This document shows positions 62,299 through 64,000 of a stretch of DNA of 64,000 nt, one piece after another; the first letter of the stretch is position 1, and each line of letters starts with the position of its first letter. The notes under the pieces are model-generated. The model saw only the letters and a program-made list of their open reading frames with translations, was not told where the DNA came from and did no database searches. The position numbers and the translations under genes were made by a program. Source of the DNA: Streptomyces sp. NBC_01232 (GTDB lineage: Bacteria > Actinomycetota > Actinomycetes > Streptomycetales > Streptomycetaceae); NCBI RefSeq assembly GCF_035989885.1, contig NZ_CP108518.1, forward strand, positions 3,166,501 through 3,230,500. The letters are read 5' to 3'.

Positions 62299-63672
62299 TC
62301 ATGCGAACAGCCGGCGCCAGGTTTCCGGGCCCGGGTAGCCGTTGGCCGAGGCGCCGGTCCAGCCCTGCGCACGCTGGAACGCCTCGACGTTGCGGCGGTC
62401 GGCCTCGCTCCAGCGCAGGCCCGGACCGGATGTGTAGTACTTGCCGAAGCCCTTCTTCACCAGCTGCCGGCCGAGGGCCTTGATGGCCTCGTGCGACATG
62501 CCCGGACGGAACACCGCGGCACCCGGGAAGGCGCGTACCCCGCCCGGTCCCGGCGCGCCCGCCACCGTCGGCGGGATGTTCTTGCCCTGCTTCTCGACCA
62601 GCAGCTTCCAGGTGTGCGTGCCCGGGATGCCGTCGGCGTCCGCACCCGTCCAGCCCTGTGCGCGCTGGAAGGCGGCGGTGGCGAGCTTGTCGTGCTCGCT
62701 CCACGTCCGGTCGGCCACCCCCTTGGGGTAGAAGCGGTACGCGCCGCGCTCGATCAGCATCCGGCCGAGCTGGGCCACGTGGTCGTTCGTGGCGCCGGGG
62801 CCGAACTTGTCCGCGCCCGGGAAGGTCTTCGCGTCCCCCGGCTTGGGGCCGGCCGCGGGCGGCTCGGCGCCCGGGGCCTCGGGCAGGATCCCGCCCGGCA
62901 CCCCGTTGAACCGGTACGGGACGTACTTCGTCGCGTTCGCCCAGTACCCGTAGGGCGTGGCCAGCTTCCGCGTGTTCGGGCGCGTCTGCTCGTAGGCGAC
63001 GTAGTGCGTGTGCGTCTCGTCGACCCAGCCACCGAAGATGACCACGTGCGAGCCGTTGTTGGGGTCCGCCGGGTTGTGGAAGAGCAGCATGTCCCCCGGC
63101 AGCAGCTCATCCTTGGTGATCTTGGTGGCGAACTTGTCGAGGCTGCCGGTCCACTCGTTCGTACCGAGGTTCCAGACCATGGAGACGTAGCCCGAGCAGT
63201 CCTGCCGGTACCCGTCCGTCCAGTACTCGGACATGCTGTACGGGACCTTGGCGTCGAGCCACAGCTTCGCCCGGTTGATGATCGTCGCGCGGTCGATGCG
63301 GCGCACGGTGCCCGGCGTGGCCGGAGCGCCGGGCTGTCCCACCGGACCGCCCTTGGGGCCGTGCAGCGGGGTCCGGGCGCCCTGCGGGGAGCCCGGGTCG
63401 TCCAGTGCCACCGGCCCCGGAGCAGGGGTGGTGACGGCCATCGCGGTCATGCTCCCGCCGCCCAGGACGACTCCCGCGGCGGTGGCCAGCACCAGCGCCC
63501 GGCGGGCTCCGCGTGCGGCCGGGTGCCCCCCGTCCCGGAGCGGTATGGCCCGCGCCCGGGCGAGGGCGCGGCGGCGCTGGGCGCAGCCCCGGCACGCACA
63601 GTCGCCCGCGGGCTCGTACTCCTCGAAACCGGGCATCGGCATCTGCACATGCGTCGGAGGCTGCATCGTCAT
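62299..63672 (-). CDS. NlpC/P60-like wall hydrolase with two peptidoglycan-binding repeats
   Basis: The protein has 457 residues. It has a cytoplasmic N-terminal stretch with Cys-x-Cys-x2-Cys (GDCACRGC, about residues 22-29), a membrane segment (ALVLATAAGVVLGGG), an NlpC/CHAP-like domain (GYRQDCSGYVSMVWN, catalytic Cys; SHVVIFGG, His) and two C-terminal repeats of about 75 residues (FPGADKFGPG..., FPGAAVFRPG...), each ending AFQRAQGWTG-ADG/NG-GPxTWRRL as in peptidoglycan-binding domains. Likely outside the membrane, acting on peptidoglycan. ATG 63672 is used. The stop lies 12 nt before the Band-7 start. Confidence 0.85.
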   Translation of the reverse strand: MTMQPPTHVQMPMPGFEEYEPAGDCACRGCAQRRRALARARAIPLRDGGHPAARGARRALVLATAAGVVLGGGSMTAMAVTTPAPGPVALDDPGSPQGARTPLHGPKGGPVGQPGAPATPGTVRRIDRATIINRAKLWLDAKVPYSMSEYWTDGYRQDCSGYVSMVWNLGTNEWTGSLDKFATKITKDELLPGDMLLFHNPADPNNGSHVVIFGGWVDETHTHYVAYEQTRPNTRKLATPYGYWANATKYVPYRFNGVPGGILPEAPGAEPPAAGPKPGDAKTFPGADKFGPGATNDHVAQLGRMLIERGAYRFYPKGVADRTWSEHDKLATAAFQRAQGWTGADADGIPGTHTWKLLVEKQGKNIPPTVAGAPGPGGVRAFPGAAVFRPGMSHEAIKALGRQLVKKGFGKYYTSGPGLRWSEADRRNVEAFQRAQGWTGASANGYPGPETWRRLFA

Positions 63673-63844
63673 GCGGTTCCGTCCACTCCCCTGCTCGTCC
63701 ACTCGTCCACTGGTCGGCGGGAGCCGCACCTGATAGAGCATCAGATGCGGCACGCGCAGACATATCGTGCACGATAAACCCCCCAAACATGGGTTAATCG
63801 GACAAGGTGGGCGTGGCTGGTCACGGGCACCCCCGGACGTGGGG

Positions 63845-63850
63845 TAGAGT
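63845..63850 (+). promoter_or_regulatory. -10-like element before tRNA-Lys copy 3
   Basis: TAGAGT lies 15 bp before the tRNA 5' end, at the same distance as TAGTAT in copy 2, with the shared TTTCTCTGTCAGCA leader. A -35 is not clear. Confidence 0.5.
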
Positions 63851-63865
63851 TTTCTCTGTCAGCAA

Positions 63866-63939
63866 GCGCCGCTAGCTCAGTTGGTTAGAGCAGCTGACTC
63901 TTAATCAGCGGGTCCGGGGTTCGAGTCCCTGGCGGCGCA
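63866..63939 (+). tRNA. tRNA-Lys (CTT anticodon), copy 3
   Basis: Identical 74-nt sequence to the copies at 47779 and 57714, on the plus strand. Confidence 0.97.
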
Positions 63940-63948
63940 CAGACGGAG

Positions 63949-63982
63949 GAAGCCCCCCGCAGCGAAAGCTGCGGGGGGCTTC
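63949..63982 (+). terminator. Terminator after tRNA-Lys copy 3
   Basis: A perfect 15-bp stem (GAAGCCCCCCGCAGC with GCTGCGGGGGGCTTC), 4-nt loop and following TTCG lie 9 bp after the tRNA. Confidence 0.88.
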
Positions 63983-64000
63983 TTCGTTTCCGGTCCGACC

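Overview
The window is a high-GC actinomycete chromosome, almost certainly Streptomyces. The evidence is its strong third-position GC bias, GTG/TTG starts, a desferrioxamine (des) cluster with iron boxes, an adpA-orn pair, a ceb cellobiose operon, a BldD/c-di-GMP type gene (cdgA-like), DasR-type dre sites and DUF397/XRE pairs. The gene order resembles, from memory, the S. coelicolor SCO2776-SCO2835 core region, so most of the window is core chromosome with small accessory patches.

Layout. 1-4406: leucine/short-chain acyl-CoA catabolism (acyl-CoA carboxylase beta and alpha subunits, HMG-CoA lyase, acyl-CoA dehydrogenase). 4843-12207: the iron-regulated desEF and desABCD genes, each group behind its own iron box. 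12334-16254: a lipoprotein beta-N-acetylhexosaminidase under a dre site, a small conserved gene, and glmS. 16328-18429: a YaaH-type acetate transporter, a decayed tnpB transposon relic and a universal stress protein. 18753-21624: a small membrane protein, adpA, orn and tRNA-His. 21682-27461: cebR and the divergent cebEFG-bglC operon, ending in a MITE-like hairpin element. 27645-37639: an NmrA-like reductase, a DUF1963-like protein, an MFS exporter, an F420/NADP reductase-like protein, a DsbB-like protein with a tiny partner, a two-component system, two methyltransferase-fold proteins and small conserved proteins. 37882-39243: an XRE/TPR regulator, followed by about 1 kb of non-coding repeats (39244-40294).

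40295-45140 holds a histidine phosphatase and then the most unusual locus: three overlapping genes encoding a Cas4/RecB-like nuclease with four cysteines placed as for an Fe-S cluster, a 527-residue protein of no recognised family, and a compact SF1B helicase. Together they look like a split Dna2-like nuclease-helicase module. 45202-52527 carries a MarR/FMN-reductase pair, small proteins, tRNA-Lys, a secreted M6 protease, a PAS-GGDEF-EAL protein, an ALF-repeat secreted protein and an XRE/DUF397 pair. 53497-63672 carries a chitinase, an LLM oxidoreductase, an IclR regulator, tRNA-Lys, an acyl-CoA ligase, a chitin-active LPMO, a Band-7 protein and an NlpC-like wall protein. A third tRNA-Lys closes the window.

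Themes that tie the window together are iron acquisition (des), polysaccharide use (cellobiose through CebR; chitin through three dre-associated loci; GlmS at the amino-sugar junction) and developmental control (adpA, cdgA-like). The adpA copy has no TTA codon. Function calls rest on reading motifs by eye; no database search was run.
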